64,000 bases of DNA from Thalassococcus profundi (GTDB lineage: Bacteria; Pseudomonadota; Alphaproteobacteria; Rhodobacterales; Rhodobacteraceae): positions 62,001-126,000 of the forward strand of contig NZ_QPMK01000014.1 in NCBI RefSeq assembly GCF_003344785.1, written 5' to 3'. Shown one piece after another: positions 29,620 through 40,721 of this stretch (position 1 is the stretch's first letter; every line of letters starts with the position of its first letter). Below the pieces are notes generated by a model that made no database searches, had not been told where the DNA came from, and saw nothing but the letters and a program-made list of their open reading frames with translations. The translations under genes were made by a program, and so were the position numbers.

Positions 29620-30848
29620 CTGTCGATCTCTCCAAAAACGACATCCATCGTGCCGATGATGGCGGCCACATCCGCCAGTTGGTGTCCGCTGGCGACGTGA
29701 TCCATCGCCTGCAGGTGCAGGTATCCCGGCGCGCGCAGTTTGGCGCGGTAGGGCCGGTTGCTGCCATCGGCGACGAGGTAGACGCCAAACTCGCCCTTCG
29801 GCGCTTCGACGGCGGCATAGACCTCGCCTTCGGGCACGTGAAAGCCTTCGGTGTACAGCTTGAAGTGGTGGATGAGCGCCTCCATCGAGGTCTTCATCTC
29901 ACCGCGCGGCGGCGGGGTGATCTTGCCCCGGGCCAGCACGTCGCCCTGCCCTTCGGGTTCCTTGAGCTTTACAATGGCCTGCTTGATGATGCGCAGGCTC
30001 TGCCGCATCTCTTCCATCCGGACAAGATAGCGGTCGTAGCAATCGCCGTTCTTGCCCACGGGGATCTGGAAGTCGAATTCGTCGTAGCATTCATAAGGCT
30101 GCGCGCGGCGCAGGTCCCAGGCCATGCCCGACCCGCGCACCATCACGCCGGAAAAGCCCCAGTCGAGCGCCTCCTGCTCGGTCACCACGCCGATATCGGC
30201 GTTGCGCTGCTTGAAGATGCGGTTCTCGGTCAGCAGTCCGTCGATGTCGTCCATCACGGCCGGGAATTCATCCGCCCAGGCGTCGATATCGTCGATCAGG
30301 TCCGCCGGCAGGTCCTGATGCACGCCGCCGGGCCGGAAATAGGCCGCGTGCAGGCGCGCGCCACAGGCCCTTTCGTAGAAGATCATCAGCTTCTCGCGTT
30401 CCTCGAAGCCCCAGAGCGGGGGCGTCAGCGCGCCCACGTCCATGGCCTGCGTGGTCACGTTCAGCAGGTGGTTCAGGATGCGCCCGATCTCGGAATACAG
30501 CACCCGGATCAGCGAGGCGCGGCGCGGCACCTCGACGCCGGTCAGCTTTTCGATGGCAAGGCACCAGGCGTGTTCCTGGTTCATCGGCGCCACGTAGTCG
30601 AGCCGGTCGAAATACGGCAGGTTCTGCAGGTAGGTCCGGCTTTCCATCAGCTTTTCGGTGCCGCGGTGCAGCAGGCCGATATGCGGATCGCAACGGTCCA
30701 CGATCTCGCCGTCAAGCTCCAGCACCAGCCGCAGCACCCCGTGCGCCGCAGGATGCTGCGGGCCGAAGTTGATGTTGAAGTTGCGGATCTTCTGCTCGCC
30801 GGTCTCGGCGTCGGCAAAGCCCTTGGTCAGCGGTTTGGAGCCGTCCAT
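29616..30848 (-). CDS. nuoD: NADH-quinone oxidoreductase subunit D
   Basis: A 410-aa subunit (49-kDa) that lines the quinone pocket with NuoB. Conserved blocks: [13 protein letters not shown] near residue 30, [23 protein letters not shown], and the C-terminal [19 protein letters not shown] with final [11 protein letters not shown]. Length is typical for alphaproteobacteria. It begins 1 base after the 60-aa gene and overlaps the lipoprotein gene downstream. Confidence 0.97.
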   Translation of the reverse strand: MDGSKPLTKGFADAETGEQKIRNFNINFGPQHPAAHGVLRLVLELDGEIVDRCDPHIGLLHRGTEKLMESRTYLQNLPYFDRLDYVAPMNQEHAWCLAIEKLTGVEVPRRASLIRVLYSEIGRILNHLLNVTTQAMDVGALTPPLWGFEEREKLMIFYERACGARLHAAYFRPGGVHQDLPADLIDDIDAWADEFPAVMDDIDGLLTENRIFKQRNADIGVVTEQEALDWGFSGVMVRGSGMAWDLRRAQPYECYDEFDFQIPVGKNGDCYDRYLVRMEEMRQSLRIIKQAIVKLKEPEGQGDVLARGKITPPPRGEMKTSMEALIHHFKLYTEGFHVPEGEVYAAVEAPKGEFGVYLVADGSNRPYRAKLRAPGYLHLQAMDHVASGHQLADVAAIIGTMDVVFGEIDR

Positions 30849-30849
30849 C

Positions 30850-31032
30850 TTAGAAGTCTCCCGAATGAGGATGGCCCAGCGGGCCGTTCGTGAAAGGTCG
30901 GGTGTCCGTCCGTACAGTTGCGACCGCCGCTGTCCGGCCTGCGGCTGCCTTCAGCCAAAGGGCGAACGTCCCGCCCAGGGCCGTGAAACCGACAAGGAGC
31001 GCCCAGAAAGAGCCTAAGGTATCGAAACCCAT
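30850..31032 (-). CDS. 60-aa membrane protein between nuoC and nuoD
   Basis: Starts [20 protein letters not shown] and has one hydrophobic helix at ~8-26, then a basic, Thr/Ala-rich tail ending HPHSGDF. The ATG at 31032 shares one base with the TGA of the 57-aa gene before it (TGATG), and it stops one base before nuoD. This packing fixes the short start; a longer in-frame reading upstream lies inside its neighbours. No family recognised. Confidence 0.65.
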   Translation of the reverse strand: MGFDTLGSFWALLVGFTALGGTFALWLKAAAGRTAAVATVRTDTRPFTNGPLGHPHSGDF

Positions 31033-31204
31033 CACAGTTTCTCCAATTCCTGCAGCTTGACGCCCATCCACCACAGCAGCGCGATGGTGCCGAAGGGCAC
31101 GAGGCAGGCGATCGCCCAGTACTTGTTGATGCCGAAGAAGGGCAGCAGCTTCAGCATCGGGATGGCCGTCAGGGCCGACAGGATCACCCACCAGAGGCCG
31201 CCCA

Positions 31205-31205
<1 letters not shown>
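31032..31205 (-). CDS. 57-aa membrane protein between nuoC and nuoD
   Basis: Starts MGGLWWVILSALTAIPMLKL, continues LPFFGINKYWAIACLVPFG and TIALLWWMGVKLQELEKL; two hydrophobic helices with a short positive loop and an amphipathic tail. Its ATG overlaps the nuoC stop by one base (TAATG) and its stop overlaps the next start by one base (TGATG). Such packing on both sides is strong evidence of translation. Function unknown; a supernumerary membrane protein of complex I is possible. Confidence 0.72.
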
Positions 31206-32783
<1,578 letters not shown>

Positions 32784-32938
32784 GAGGAGGCTCCTTTTCA
32801 GGTGTCCGGTCCGGGAACCGGCCACAATCGCTGGGAAGGCTGTTTTCTCTGACTTATCCCCGCACACCGGTGGGGTCAACCGACGCCGGGCGGCTGCAAG
32901 GCCAGAAAAGACCGCCCCGCCGGGCGCATCGACGCGCG

Positions 32939-32969
32939 ATTATGCAACGATTCCGCGCCATTGTGTAAA
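32939..32969 (-). promoter_or_regulatory. Candidate promoter of the nuo operon
   Basis: In the 264-base region before nuoA the minus strand has TTTACA (32969-32964) and CATAAT (32944-32939), each 5/6 to consensus, 19 bases apart, a long spacer. The -10 is preceded by TTG. A weaker pair, TTGACC (32879-32874) and TAAGTC (32856-32851) with 17 bases between, lies closer to the gene. Either could serve; no other feature is evident in the region. Confidence 0.35.
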
Positions 32970-33047
32970 AGGCGCTGAAATGGCACCTCAGAGGGCGCTT
33001 CGATCCGCCGCGCCCGGGAGCGAGTCGCGGAGGACGGCGGGCCGGGT

Positions 33048-33830
33048 TCAGACCGCCCAGCCGGGCGCGCGCTTTTCGAAGAAGGCGTCGATCCCCTCTT
33101 CGGCCTCGGCGCTCTCCCAGCGGGAGGCCAGCGCCTCGATGGCCAGGTCGACCTGGGCCTTGCTCACCTCGCCGCCCAGCGCGCGCAGCAGCGCCTTGGC
33201 CTCGGCCACGGCTCCCGGCGCGCAGGCCATGTAGGGCGCGACCTCGGCCTCGACCGCGGCATCCAGGTCCTCCGCCGGCACGGCGCGGGTCAGCAGGCCC
33301 AGGCGCACCGCCTCCTCGGCGCCGAAGATGCGCGCCGACATGAAAACCTGCCGCGCGCGGGACACGCCCATGCGGGCGATGACATAGGGGCCGATATTGG
33401 CGGGGATCAGCCCCAGCCGCGTCTCGGTCAGGCCCATCTTGAGGCTATCAGCCCCGATCACCACGTCGCAGACCGACGCCAGCCCCACCCCGCCGCCGAA
33501 GGCATTGCCCTGCACCCGCCCGATCATCGGCTGCGGCAGCGCGGCCAACGCGCCCAGCACCGCCGCGATGCGCGCGCTCTCGGCCTTGCGGGTGGCGGCA
33601 TCCATGGTGCGCTGCGCCTTCATCCAGGCGAGGTCGCCCCCGGCGCAGAAGGTCGGACCCTCGGCGGCGAGCACCACGACGCGCACTTCCCGATCCTCTG
33701 CCAGCGCCCGGGCCGCCGCCTCGAGAGCGGTCATCATCTCGGCCGACAGCGCGTTGTGCTTCTCCGCCCGCGCCAGCCACAGCGTCGCAACGCCGCGTTT
33801 GTCCTTATCCACACGGATCGTGTCACTCAT
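33048..33830 (-). CDS. Enoyl-CoA hydratase/isomerase, probable methylglutaconyl-CoA hydratase
   Basis: A 260-aa crotonase-fold protein. Oxyanion-hole segments FCAGGDLAWM (~60-70) and GNAFGGGVGLASVCDVVI (~110-127) are present, with the catalytic Glu expected near LTETRLGLIPANIGPYV. In a leucine-degradation cluster the expected step is hydration of 3-methylglutaconyl-CoA to HMG-CoA. The ATG at 33830 has GGGAGG upstream; a start at 33851 is less likely. It is the last gene of the cluster, 65 bases after the HMG-CoA lyase gene with a pair of hairpins between them. Substrate is inferred from neighbours. Confidence 0.82.
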   Translation of the reverse strand: MSDTIRVDKDKRGVATLWLARAEKHNALSAEMMTALEAAARALAEDREVRVVVLAAEGPTFCAGGDLAWMKAQRTMDAATRKAESARIAAVLGALAALPQPMIGRVQGNAFGGGVGLASVCDVVIGADSLKMGLTETRLGLIPANIGPYVIARMGVSRARQVFMSARIFGAEEAVRLGLLTRAVPAEDLDAAVEAEVAPYMACAPGAVAEAKALLRALGGEVSKAQVDLAIEALASRWESAEAEEGIDAFFEKRAPGWAV

Positions 33831-33848
33831 CGCGTCCTCCCTCGCGCC

Positions 33849-33897
33849 CAAGACCCTTCAGAAGGGTCTTGGAAAACCTCTTCCCAAAGAGGTTTTC
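33849..33897 (-). repeat. Pair of hairpins between HMG-CoA lyase and enoyl-CoA hydratase genes
   Basis: CAAGACCCTT/AAGGGTCTTG (33849-33871, 10-bp stem) stands directly beside GAAAACCTCTT/AAGAGGTTTTC (33872-33897, 11-bp stem, loop CCCA). The second reaches the HMG-CoA lyase stop codon. The layout resembles the pair at 20221-20265. There is no T-run, so they may stabilise or partly terminate the message. Confidence 0.8.
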
Positions 33898-34753
33898 ACC
33901 TCTCGCTGCGCATGTCCCGCGCCATCCCGGCCGCCCGTGCCAGCACGTCGCGGTCGAGCCCGGTCGCGTAGCCCGCACGTTCCACATGCGCCATCACCGC
34001 CTCGGTCGCCACGTTGCCCGCCGCTCCGGGCGCGTAGGGACAGCCGCCCAAGCCTCCCACCGCGGCATCGAAGACCCGCAGCCCGCGGGCCAGCGCCACG
34101 TCGACATTCGCCAGCGCCCGGCCCGCGGTATCGTGGAAATGCCCCGCCAGCCGGTCCGCCGGCATCTCGTCCAGCACAGCGGCCAGCATCGCATCCACCG
34201 CCTCGGGCCGCCCGCGCCCGATCGTGTCGCCCAGTGACACCTCGTAACATCCCATGTCGCGCAGCGCCGCCACGACCCGCGCAACCTCTCTCGGATCGGT
34301 CGCGCCGTCATAGGGGCATTCCACCACGCAGGAGACGTAGCCGCGCAGCGGAACACCAGCGGCCCGCGCCGACTCGGCCACCGGCGCGAACCGCTCCAGG
34401 CTGTCGGCGATGCTGGCGTTGATATTGGCGCGGCTGAAGCCTTCGGAGGCGGATCCGAAGATCGCCACCTCGTCCGCCCGCGCCGCCAGCGCCGCCTCGA
34501 AGCCGCGCATGTTCGGGGTCAAAGCCGCGTAAGAAACGCCCGGACGGCGCGCGATCCCGGCCAGCACCTCGGCGCTGCCGGCCATCTGCGGGACCCACTT
34601 GGGGCTCACGAAAGAGGCCACCTCGATCCGCCGGAACCCGGCGCCGCTGAGGCAGTCCACCAGCGCGATCTTGTCGGCCACGGGGATGGGGCGCTTTTCG
34701 TTCTGCAACCCGTCCCGCGGCCCGACCTCGAAGATTTCGACGCGCTCCGTCAT
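33896..34753 (-). CDS. mvaB: Hydroxymethylglutaryl-CoA lyase
   Basis: A 285-aa TIM-barrel enzyme that splits HMG-CoA to acetyl-CoA and acetoacetate, the last step of leucine breakdown. EVGPRDGLQNE at residues 9-19 gives the metal/substrate motif, HFHDTAG supplies metal His ligands, and GGLGGCPYAPGAAGN contains the catalytic Cys of the HMG-CoA lyase signature. Its ATG overlaps the stop of the GST-like gene upstream. Confidence 0.95.
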   Translation of the reverse strand: MTERVEIFEVGPRDGLQNEKRPIPVADKIALVDCLSGAGFRRIEVASFVSPKWVPQMAGSAEVLAGIARRPGVSYAALTPNMRGFEAALAARADEVAIFGSASEGFSRANINASIADSLERFAPVAESARAAGVPLRGYVSCVVECPYDGATDPREVARVVAALRDMGCYEVSLGDTIGRGRPEAVDAMLAAVLDEMPADRLAGHFHDTAGRALANVDVALARGLRVFDAAVGGLGGCPYAPGAAGNVATEAVMAHVERAGYATGLDRDVLARAAGMARDMRSER

Positions 34754-35433
34754 GCGTGGCCCGCATCCGGCACGGGGTAGAAGTCGCGGTCGTAGAACCG
34801 CTGCGGACCTTCCCGCGCCACGCAGGCCTTGTAGGCGGGCCGTGCCTCCATGCGCGCCTTGTAGGCCCGCAGCTTGGGAAAGGGATCGAGCTTCACGTAG
34901 TAAGGCACCGCGAAGAGGTTGAACCCCATCATCACGTCGGCGCCGGAAAACCCGCCCGGCAGCAGCCAGTCATGATCGCCCATCCGCGCCTCCATCCCCG
35001 CCAGCGTGCCCTTCAGCCGCGCGACGGTCAGCTTGACCACCACCGGAGACGGCGTTGCGGGCGGGCGCAGGAAGACCATCTGCAGGTTCAGGTTCTCGAT
35101 AAGCGAGGCCATGGTTTCGGCGTAATGCACCCACTGCAGCCAGGCGGGCCGCTCCGGATCGCCCACCGCGCGTCCAAGCTCCGGCGCGTAGGTCTCGCAG
35201 AGGTATGCGACGATGGCGCCGCTTTCGCTCATCGCGAGGTCGCCGATTTCGAGCGCCGGAATGCGCACTGCCGGAGAAACGCGCGGCAACGCGCCCTCGC
35301 GCATCTCGGCGCTGCCGATGCGGTACTCGACGATATCGAGCGGACCCAACAGCTTCTCGAGCCCGATCTCCTCGATCAGCCAGAGCACCCGGAAGGACCG
35401 GCCGTATTGCACATGATGCAGGCGAAAGGTCAT
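34750..35433 (-). CDS. Glutathione S-transferase family protein
   Basis: A 227-aa protein with an N-terminal thioredoxin-like domain (MTFRLHHVQYGRSFRVLWLIEE, then VRIPALEIGDLAMSESGAIVAYL, where PAL and ES mark the glutathione site) and a helical C-terminal domain from ~90. The catalytic Ser/Tyr position near residue 10-13 (YGRSFR) fits GSTs of the theta/beta type. It is linked by ATGA overlaps to mccA before it and to mvaB after it, so it belongs to the leucine operon. Its role there is unknown. Confidence 0.85.
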   Translation of the reverse strand: MTFRLHHVQYGRSFRVLWLIEEIGLEKLLGPLDIVEYRIGSAEMREGALPRVSPAVRIPALEIGDLAMSESGAIVAYLCETYAPELGRAVGDPERPAWLQWVHYAETMASLIENLNLQMVFLRPPATPSPVVVKLTVARLKGTLAGMEARMGDHDWLLPGGFSGADVMMGFNLFAVPYYVKLDPFPKLRAYKARMEARPAYKACVAREGPQRFYDRDFYPVPDAGHA

Positions 35434-37379
35434 GCCGCGTCCTCTTCCTCGTCTTCCAGACGGATCAGCGCCGCCCCCGCCTCGACCTGCGCGCCCTCCG
35501 CCACAAGCACCTCGGCCACCGTGCCGTCGCGGCTGGCCAGGAGCGCGTGTTCCATCTTCATCGCCTCGAGCACGGCGAGCGTGTCGCCCGCCGCGACCGC
35601 CTGCCCCGGCACCGCCAGCACCTGCCGCACCAGCCCCGGCATCGGCGCCTCGATCAGCGCAGCCCCGGCCCCTGCGCCCGCCGCCCGCGCCAGCGGATCG
35701 ACGATGTCGAATGCCATGCCATAGGCGTCGAACACCGTGACCTGCGCGGCTTCGCGATGCACCGTCGCGCCGGGCACGCCGTCGAACCGCCAGCGCCCGC
35801 CTTGGCGCTCGGCCAGCACCGTCGCACCCGGCACCGCGATCTCGCAGCGGTCGTCCGAGGCCACGCGCAGCTCGACCGCGATCTCTTCGCCGCCGTGCCG
35901 CAGCACGACGCTGCGCACCAGCGGCTGCCAAAGCACGAAACCCACAGCCTCGCCCGCCGCCACGTCCAGCCCGGCGGCCACCAGAGCCGCCTGCGCCACC
36001 ATGCGCGGATGCGGAGCCGGCACCTTCGTGAGCAAGTCGATATCCCGCGCGATCAGCCCGGTATCGACCTCTCCGGCAGCAAAACCCGCGTGATCCGCCA
36101 GCGCCCCGAGAAACGCGAGGTTGGTCACTGTTCCCGCGACCTCGGTGCCGCGCAGGCCGCGCGACAACTGCCGCAGGGCGATGGCGCGGGTCGGGCCATG
36201 GGTGATCAGCTTGGCGATCATCGGGTCGTAATGGGGGCTGATGATGTCCCCCGAGATCACGCCGCTGTCGGCGCGCACGCCCGGCGGGAAGGCCAGATGC
36301 GCCAACCGTCCGGTGGCAGGCAGGAAGCCCGCGGGCACGTCCTCGGCGTAAAGCCGCGCCTCGAAGGCGTGGCCAGTGATCGACAGGTCCTCCTGCTTTG
36401 CGGGCAGAGGCTCTCCGGCGGCGACGCGCAGCTGCCATTCCACCAGATCGACGCCGGTGATGGCCTCGGTCACCGGGTGTTCGACCTGCAGCCGCGTGTT
36501 CATCTCCATGAACCAGAAACCGTCGGGCCGCAGCCCGCCCGCCCCGTCGACGATGAACTCGACCGTTCCGGCCCCGGCATAGCCGATGGCCTTCGCCGCG
36601 CGCACCGCCGCGTCGCCCATAGCCGCGCGCATCTCGGGCGTCATGCCGGGCGCGGGGGCTTCTTCGATCACCTTCTGGTGGCGGCGCTGCAGGGAACAGT
36701 CGCGTTCGAAAAGGTGTACGGCGTCGGAGCCGTCGCCGAAGACCTGGATCTCGATATGGCGTGGCTGTTCGATGAACTTCTCGATCAGCACCGCATCGTT
36801 GCCGAAGGCGCCCTGCGCCTCGGCCCTGCAGCTTTTCAACGCCGCGGCGAAATCGCCCCCGCGCTCCACCAGCCGCATGCCCTTGCCGCCGCCGCCCGCC
36901 ACCGCCTTGATCAGCACAGGGAAGCCGATCTTTTCGGCCTCCGCCGCCAGCCGCCCGGCGTCCTGATCATCGCCCATGTAGCCCGGCACCACCGGCACGC
37001 CGGCTTCGGCCATCAGCCGTTTGGCCGCGTCCTTGAGCCCCATGGCCCGGATCGCCTGCGCCGAGGGGCCGACAAAGACCAGCCCCGCCGCCTCCACCGC
37101 CGCGACGAAATCGGGGTTCTCGGACAGGAAGCCATAGCCCGGATGGATCGCCCCGGCGCCGGTCGCCAGTGCCGCCTCGATGATCCGTTCGGCCCGAAGG
37201 TAACTGTCCGCCGGCGCCGTTCCACCGATGCCCACGGCCATGTCCGCCAGCGCGACGTGCCGCGCGCCGGCATCGACGTCCGAATGCACCGCGACGCTGC
37301 GCAGGCCCATCCGCTTGGCCGTGGCGATCACCCGGCAGGCGATCTCGCCCCGGTTGGCGATCAGGATCGTGTCAAACAT
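35430..37379 (-). CDS. mccA: Methylcrotonyl-CoA carboxylase, biotin-containing alpha subunit
   Basis: A 649-aa protein combining biotin carboxylase and biotin carrier domains. The N-terminus is MFDTILIANRGEIACRVI; the ATP-grasp loop is AVAGGGGKGMRLV; catalytic residues lie in FMEMNTRLQVEHPVTEA; and the biotin Lys is K608 in EAMKMEHALL. It acts with the beta subunit encoded at 38497-40104 to carboxylate 3-methylcrotonyl-CoA. Assignment to methylcrotonyl- rather than propionyl- or geranyl-CoA rests on the ivd/mvaB neighbours. Confidence 0.9.
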   Translation of the reverse strand: MFDTILIANRGEIACRVIATAKRMGLRSVAVHSDVDAGARHVALADMAVGIGGTAPADSYLRAERIIEAALATGAGAIHPGYGFLSENPDFVAAVEAAGLVFVGPSAQAIRAMGLKDAAKRLMAEAGVPVVPGYMGDDQDAGRLAAEAEKIGFPVLIKAVAGGGGKGMRLVERGGDFAAALKSCRAEAQGAFGNDAVLIEKFIEQPRHIEIQVFGDGSDAVHLFERDCSLQRRHQKVIEEAPAPGMTPEMRAAMGDAAVRAAKAIGYAGAGTVEFIVDGAGGLRPDGFWFMEMNTRLQVEHPVTEAITGVDLVEWQLRVAAGEPLPAKQEDLSITGHAFEARLYAEDVPAGFLPATGRLAHLAFPPGVRADSGVISGDIISPHYDPMIAKLITHGPTRAIALRQLSRGLRGTEVAGTVTNLAFLGALADHAGFAAGEVDTGLIARDIDLLTKVPAPHPRMVAQAALVAAGLDVAAGEAVGFVLWQPLVRSVVLRHGGEEIAVELRVASDDRCEIAVPGATVLAERQGGRWRFDGVPGATVHREAAQVTVFDAYGMAFDIVDPLARAAGAGAGAALIEAPMPGLVRQVLAVPGQAVAAGDTLAVLEAMKMEHALLASRDGTVAEVLVAEGAQVEAGAALIRLEDEEEDAA

Positions 37380-37436
37380 CGCCGGTTTCCTTCTTTCTGT
37401 CTTGGGACCCGCTTCGGCCTCCAGCCTGCTCCGCCG

Positions 37437-37991
37437 TCATCCCCAAAGCCCGTCCGCGCACCATCCCTGCCGCGCGCCGCCAGAGTAAGGGCGCGCCAAT
37501 CCGCCCCCGATCAACGTCTGCGCGGCGTTGTGCCCGTCGATCCAAAGCCGGTAGAGGCCGCGATCGTAGCGATCCGTGCCCTCTCGCGACACCGCCAATG
37601 TCTCGGCAGACCAGAGCGCCGCTGCCAGCTGCCAACGCGCCCGATTGGCCTGCCAGAACTCCCCGATGCAGCGCGGGCTGAACAGTTCGGGAGTGTCGAA
37701 ATCCAACAGCCGCGCCGTTTCCGAACCACGGCCGGGACACCGGAGCCGCAGCGTATCGCCATCGACGACCGTCAGGATGCGACAGCCTGACTCCGTTTTC
37801 GGCACCAACGTCAGCGTCAGAAACGGCGGCACGGCGGCATATGCCACCAGCAGCGCGATCGCCCCGAAGAGCGCAGACCGCCCAAAGCGACCGTTTCGGC
37901 GCCGGGGTTCGGGCGGGATTCCCATGTTCCAGCGCGGGGTCCGACGCGCCCCGCGCCGGAAGCGGACGACCTTGCCGCCTGTGCCTTGCAT
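37437..37991 (-). CDS. Membrane-anchored staphylococcal nuclease-like (SNase) protein
   Basis: A 184-aa protein. A basic N-terminus (KVVRFRRGARR) precedes one hydrophobic helix at ~45-62, then an SNase-like domain with VVDGDTLRLRCPG and ARLLDFDTPELFSPRC, which hold the Asp and Arg positions of the nuclease site. The ATG at 37991 follows AAGGAG by about 6 bases. It could be a surface or periplasmic nuclease. It interrupts the mccA-mccB interval and has no evident link to leucine breakdown. Confidence 0.75.
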   Translation of the reverse strand: MQGTGGKVVRFRRGARRTPRWNMGIPPEPRRRNGRFGRSALFGAIALLVAYAAVPPFLTLTLVPKTESGCRILTVVDGDTLRLRCPGRGSETARLLDFDTPELFSPRCIGEFWQANRARWQLAAALWSAETLAVSREGTDRYDRGLYRLWIDGHNAAQTLIGGGLARPYSGGARQGWCADGLWG

Positions 37992-38075
37992 ACATACTCC
38001 TTCCGTAAACCTGCGGCTGCGCTTCCTGTAGGCGCGCGAGGCCGAGGCGGCCCAAGACCGAGCCGGTCGCCGCAC

Positions 38076-38486
38076 TCACGCGAAATCCTCCACCACTTCG
38101 AACCTTTCCCAGATCAGGGACATGTCCTCGGCAAAGATGCCCTGCCGCTCGTAGTAGCGCCGGTGCCCCCTGCGCCAGCTTTCAAGGCTGTCGTCCTCGC
38201 CCTCGGCCAGCGCCATGGCCTCGGTCATGGTGGCGAAGGTGGTCTCGACCAGCTCCTTTGTCTCGATCACCAGCGCGGGCTGTCCGTCGGGCCCCAGGGC
38301 GATGTCCCGGCGGCCCGGCACCGGCGCGGTCTCGCGCCCCGCTTCGATGTCGGCCACCGCCGTACAGGTGGCCCGCTTGGCGCCCGAGCGCACACGCGCC
38401 GTCAGTTCGGCGATCAGGTCCGGCGTGTCGCCAAAGCTGAAGGTCTCCGCCCCCGGGTAGCGCGCCATTGCCTCGTCGAGCGTCAT
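38076..38486 (-). CDS. ASCH-domain protein
   Basis: A 136-aa protein. TFSFGDTPDLIAELTARVRSGAKRATC at ~18-44 and PALVIETKELVETTF fit the ASCH domain, a PUA-like fold tied to RNA binding or, in some members, nucleoside/amidase chemistry. I chose the ATG at 38486 (MTLDEAMARYPG), with GGACGCGGG before it. It starts 10 bases after mccB ends, so it is probably co-transcribed. Substrate unknown. Confidence 0.78.
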   Translation of the reverse strand: MTLDEAMARYPGAETFSFGDTPDLIAELTARVRSGAKRATCTAVADIEAGRETAPVPGRRDIALGPDGQPALVIETKELVETTFATMTEAMALAEGEDDSLESWRRGHRRYYERQGIFAEDMSLIWERFEVVEDFA

Positions 38487-38496
38487 CCCGCGTCCC

Positions 38497-40104
38497 TCAC
38501 ATCCGGAAGAGGCCAAAGCGCGTCTCCTCTATGGGGGCGTTCAACGACGCATGCACGCTCAGACCCAGCACCTGACGCGCCTTGCGGGGATCGACGATGC
38601 CGTCGTCCCAAAGCCGCGCGCTGGCAAAAAGCGGATGCGACTGGCGCGCGAACATGTCGATGGTGGGCTGCTTGAAGGCGGCCTCGTCCTCGGCGCTCCA
38701 GTCCTCGCCGCGCCGCTCCATGGCGTCGCGCTTGACCGTCGCCAGAACGCCCGCCGCCTGTTCGCCGCCCATGACGCTGATCCGTGAGTTCGGCCAGGAC
38801 CACATGAAGCGCGGGCCGTAAGCCCTTCCCGCCATGCCGTAATTCCCCGCGCCGAAACTGCCGCCGACGACCATGGTGATCTTGGGCACGGCGGTGGTGG
38901 CCACCGCCGTCACCATCTTGGCGCCATGCCGCGCGATGCCCTCGTTCTCGTAGCGGCGCCCGACCATGAAGCCGGTGATGTTCTGCAGGAAGACCAGCGG
39001 AATGCGCCGCTGCGAGCAGAGTTCGATGAAATGCGCGCCCTTCTGCGCGGCCTCGGAAAACAGCACTCCGTTGTTGGCGACGATGCCCACCGGCGCGCCC
39101 ATGATCTCGGCGAAGCCCGTCACCAGCGTCTCGCCGAAGCGGGCCTTGAACTCGTCGAATTCCGATCCGTCGACCACCCGCGCGATCACCTCGCGGATGT
39201 CGTAGGGCGTGCGCAGGTCCGGCGGCACGACGCCCAGGATCTCGTCGGGATCGTAGGCGGGCGGCGCGCCCTCGCGCAGGGTGGGTGTGTACCCCACCGG
39301 CCCCGGCCCCAGCGATCCGACCGCGCGGCGGGCCAGTGCCAGCGCATGGGTGTCGTCCTCCGCCAGGTAATCCGCCACCCCTGACAACCGCGTGTGCACG
39401 TCGCCACCGCCCAGGTCCTCGGCGCTCACCACCTCGCCCGTCGCCGCCTTGACCAGAGGCGGCCCGGCGAGAAAGATCGTCCCCTGCTCCTTCACGATGA
39501 TCGTCACGTCCGACATCGCCGGCACGTAGGCGCCGCCCGCCGTGCAGGAGCCCATGACCACGGCGATCTGCGCGATGCCCTTGGCGCTCATCCGCGCCTG
39601 GTTGTAGAAGATGCGCCCGAAATGGTCCCGGTCGGGAAAGACCTCGTCCTGGTTGGGCAGGTTCGCGCCGCCCGAATCCACCAGATAGACGCAGGGCAGA
39701 TGGTTGGCCTCGGCGATCTCTTGCGCCCGAAGGTGTTTCTTGACGGTCATCGGGTAGTAGGTGCCGCCCTTCACCGTGGCGTCGTTGCAGACCACCATGA
39801 CGTCGCGCCCCTGCACCCGGCCCACCCCGGCGATCACGCCCGCGCAGGGGGCCGCACCGTCGTAAAGGTCATGCGCCGCGGTTGCGCCCACTTCGAGGAA
39901 GGGGCTGCCGGGATCGAGGAGGTTCGCCACGCGGTGGCGCGGCAGCATCTTGCCGCGGCTCTCGTGCCGCTCGCGCGCCGCGGCGCCGCCGCCGGCCGCG
40001 GCCAGGGCAGCGGCCTCCTCGACCACGCGCAGCGCGTCTAGGTGGCCCCTGACGTTGGCCTGGAACGCCTCGGAGGTGGGGATCGCCTGCGATGTCAGTC
40101 TCAT
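38497..40104 (-). CDS. mccB: Methylcrotonyl-CoA carboxylase beta subunit (carboxyltransferase)
   Basis: A 535-aa carboxyltransferase with two crotonase-like halves. Seen: [66 protein letters not shown], and [19 protein letters not shown] in the second half. The length and the [14 protein letters not shown] segment fit methylcrotonyl- rather than propionyl-CoA carboxylase. It pairs with MccA to make 3-methylglutaconyl-CoA. Confidence 0.93.
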   Translation of the reverse strand: MRLTSQAIPTSEAFQANVRGHLDALRVVEEAAALAAAGGGAAARERHESRGKMLPRHRVANLLDPGSPFLEVGATAAHDLYDGAAPCAGVIAGVGRVQGRDVMVVCNDATVKGGTYYPMTVKKHLRAQEIAEANHLPCVYLVDSGGANLPNQDEVFPDRDHFGRIFYNQARMSAKGIAQIAVVMGSCTAGGAYVPAMSDVTIIVKEQGTIFLAGPPLVKAATGEVVSAEDLGGGDVHTRLSGVADYLAEDDTHALALARRAVGSLGPGPVGYTPTLREGAPPAYDPDEILGVVPPDLRTPYDIREVIARVVDGSEFDEFKARFGETLVTGFAEIMGAPVGIVANNGVLFSEAAQKGAHFIELCSQRRIPLVFLQNITGFMVGRRYENEGIARHGAKMVTAVATTAVPKITMVVGGSFGAGNYGMAGRAYGPRFMWSWPNSRISVMGGEQAAGVLATVKRDAMERRGEDWSAEDEAAFKQPTIDMFARQSHPLFASARLWDDGIVDPRKARQVLGLSVHASLNAPIEETRFGLFRM

Positions 40105-40127
40105 GTCCGGTTACTCCCTGCCACGGG

Positions 40128-40721
40128 TCATTTCTCTGCCTCTCGCGCCCTGGGCCGGGTCGGCGAAGGCGGGTCCGCCCAACCAGCCTCCGTCGCCTCG
40201 GGAGCGGCGCCCAGGAACCGCGCCGCCTGCCAGGTCAGCACCGCAAGCTGCAGGCGCCGGTTCGACTCGCGGGCTTCGCACCAGACCTCCATGACCTTGG
40301 GCGCCCCGATGCAATCCGGCCCGGCGGAACGGCCCCGCGCCAGCTCCCAGGCCCGGCGATAGAAGGCATCCGACAGGTCCTCGCCGCGCCCCGGTATCTC
40401 GTTCGGGGGCGGCACCGAGGACAGGACCTGCGCGGTCATCACGTCCTGATCGGTGCGCAGCGCCCGCTGGCAGGGCAGCGGCGCGTCGGAGTTGTCGCAT
40501 TTGACGATGCCGACGGTGCCGCAGAACTCTACCCCGGTGACGCCGCTGATGTCGAAGAAATCCGGGTCGGGCAGCGCATGGGCGCGCCGCAGGGCGCGTT
40601 CGAAGCGGGCAGTCTCGCGGTCCATGCAGCGGTCGAAGTCCAGAGCCGGATTGCTCTGCGCCTCGGCCTGCAGGGCGACAAGCGACAGCATCGTGCCGAG
40701 GATTGTACGCACGCCCCTCAT
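40128..40721 (-). CDS. Secreted protein of unknown function in the leucine cluster
   Basis: A 197-aa protein with a signal peptide (MRGVRTILGTMLSLVALQAEAQ) and six Cys in the mature part, including FDRCMDRE, EFCGTVGIVKCDN, LPCQRAL, DCIGAP and VWCEARE. The layout resembles small periplasmic proteins stabilised by disulfides; I cannot name a family. Its ATG overlaps the stop of the AMP-binding enzyme gene (ATGA), so it is co-translated with it. Confidence 0.7.
   Translation of the reverse strand: MRGVRTILGTMLSLVALQAEAQSNPALDFDRCMDRETARFERALRRAHALPDPDFFDISGVTGVEFCGTVGIVKCDNSDAPLPCQRALRTDQDVMTAQVLSSVPPPNEIPGRGEDLSDAFYRRAWELARGRSAGPDCIGAPKVMEVWCEARESNRRLQLAVLTWQAARFLGAAPEATEAGWADPPSPTRPRAREAEK

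Noticed and set aside
32851-32879. TTGACC/TAAGTC promoter nearer nuoA
   Set aside because: The -10 box matches only 2 of 6 bases; the pair at 32939-32969 is better despite a long spacer.
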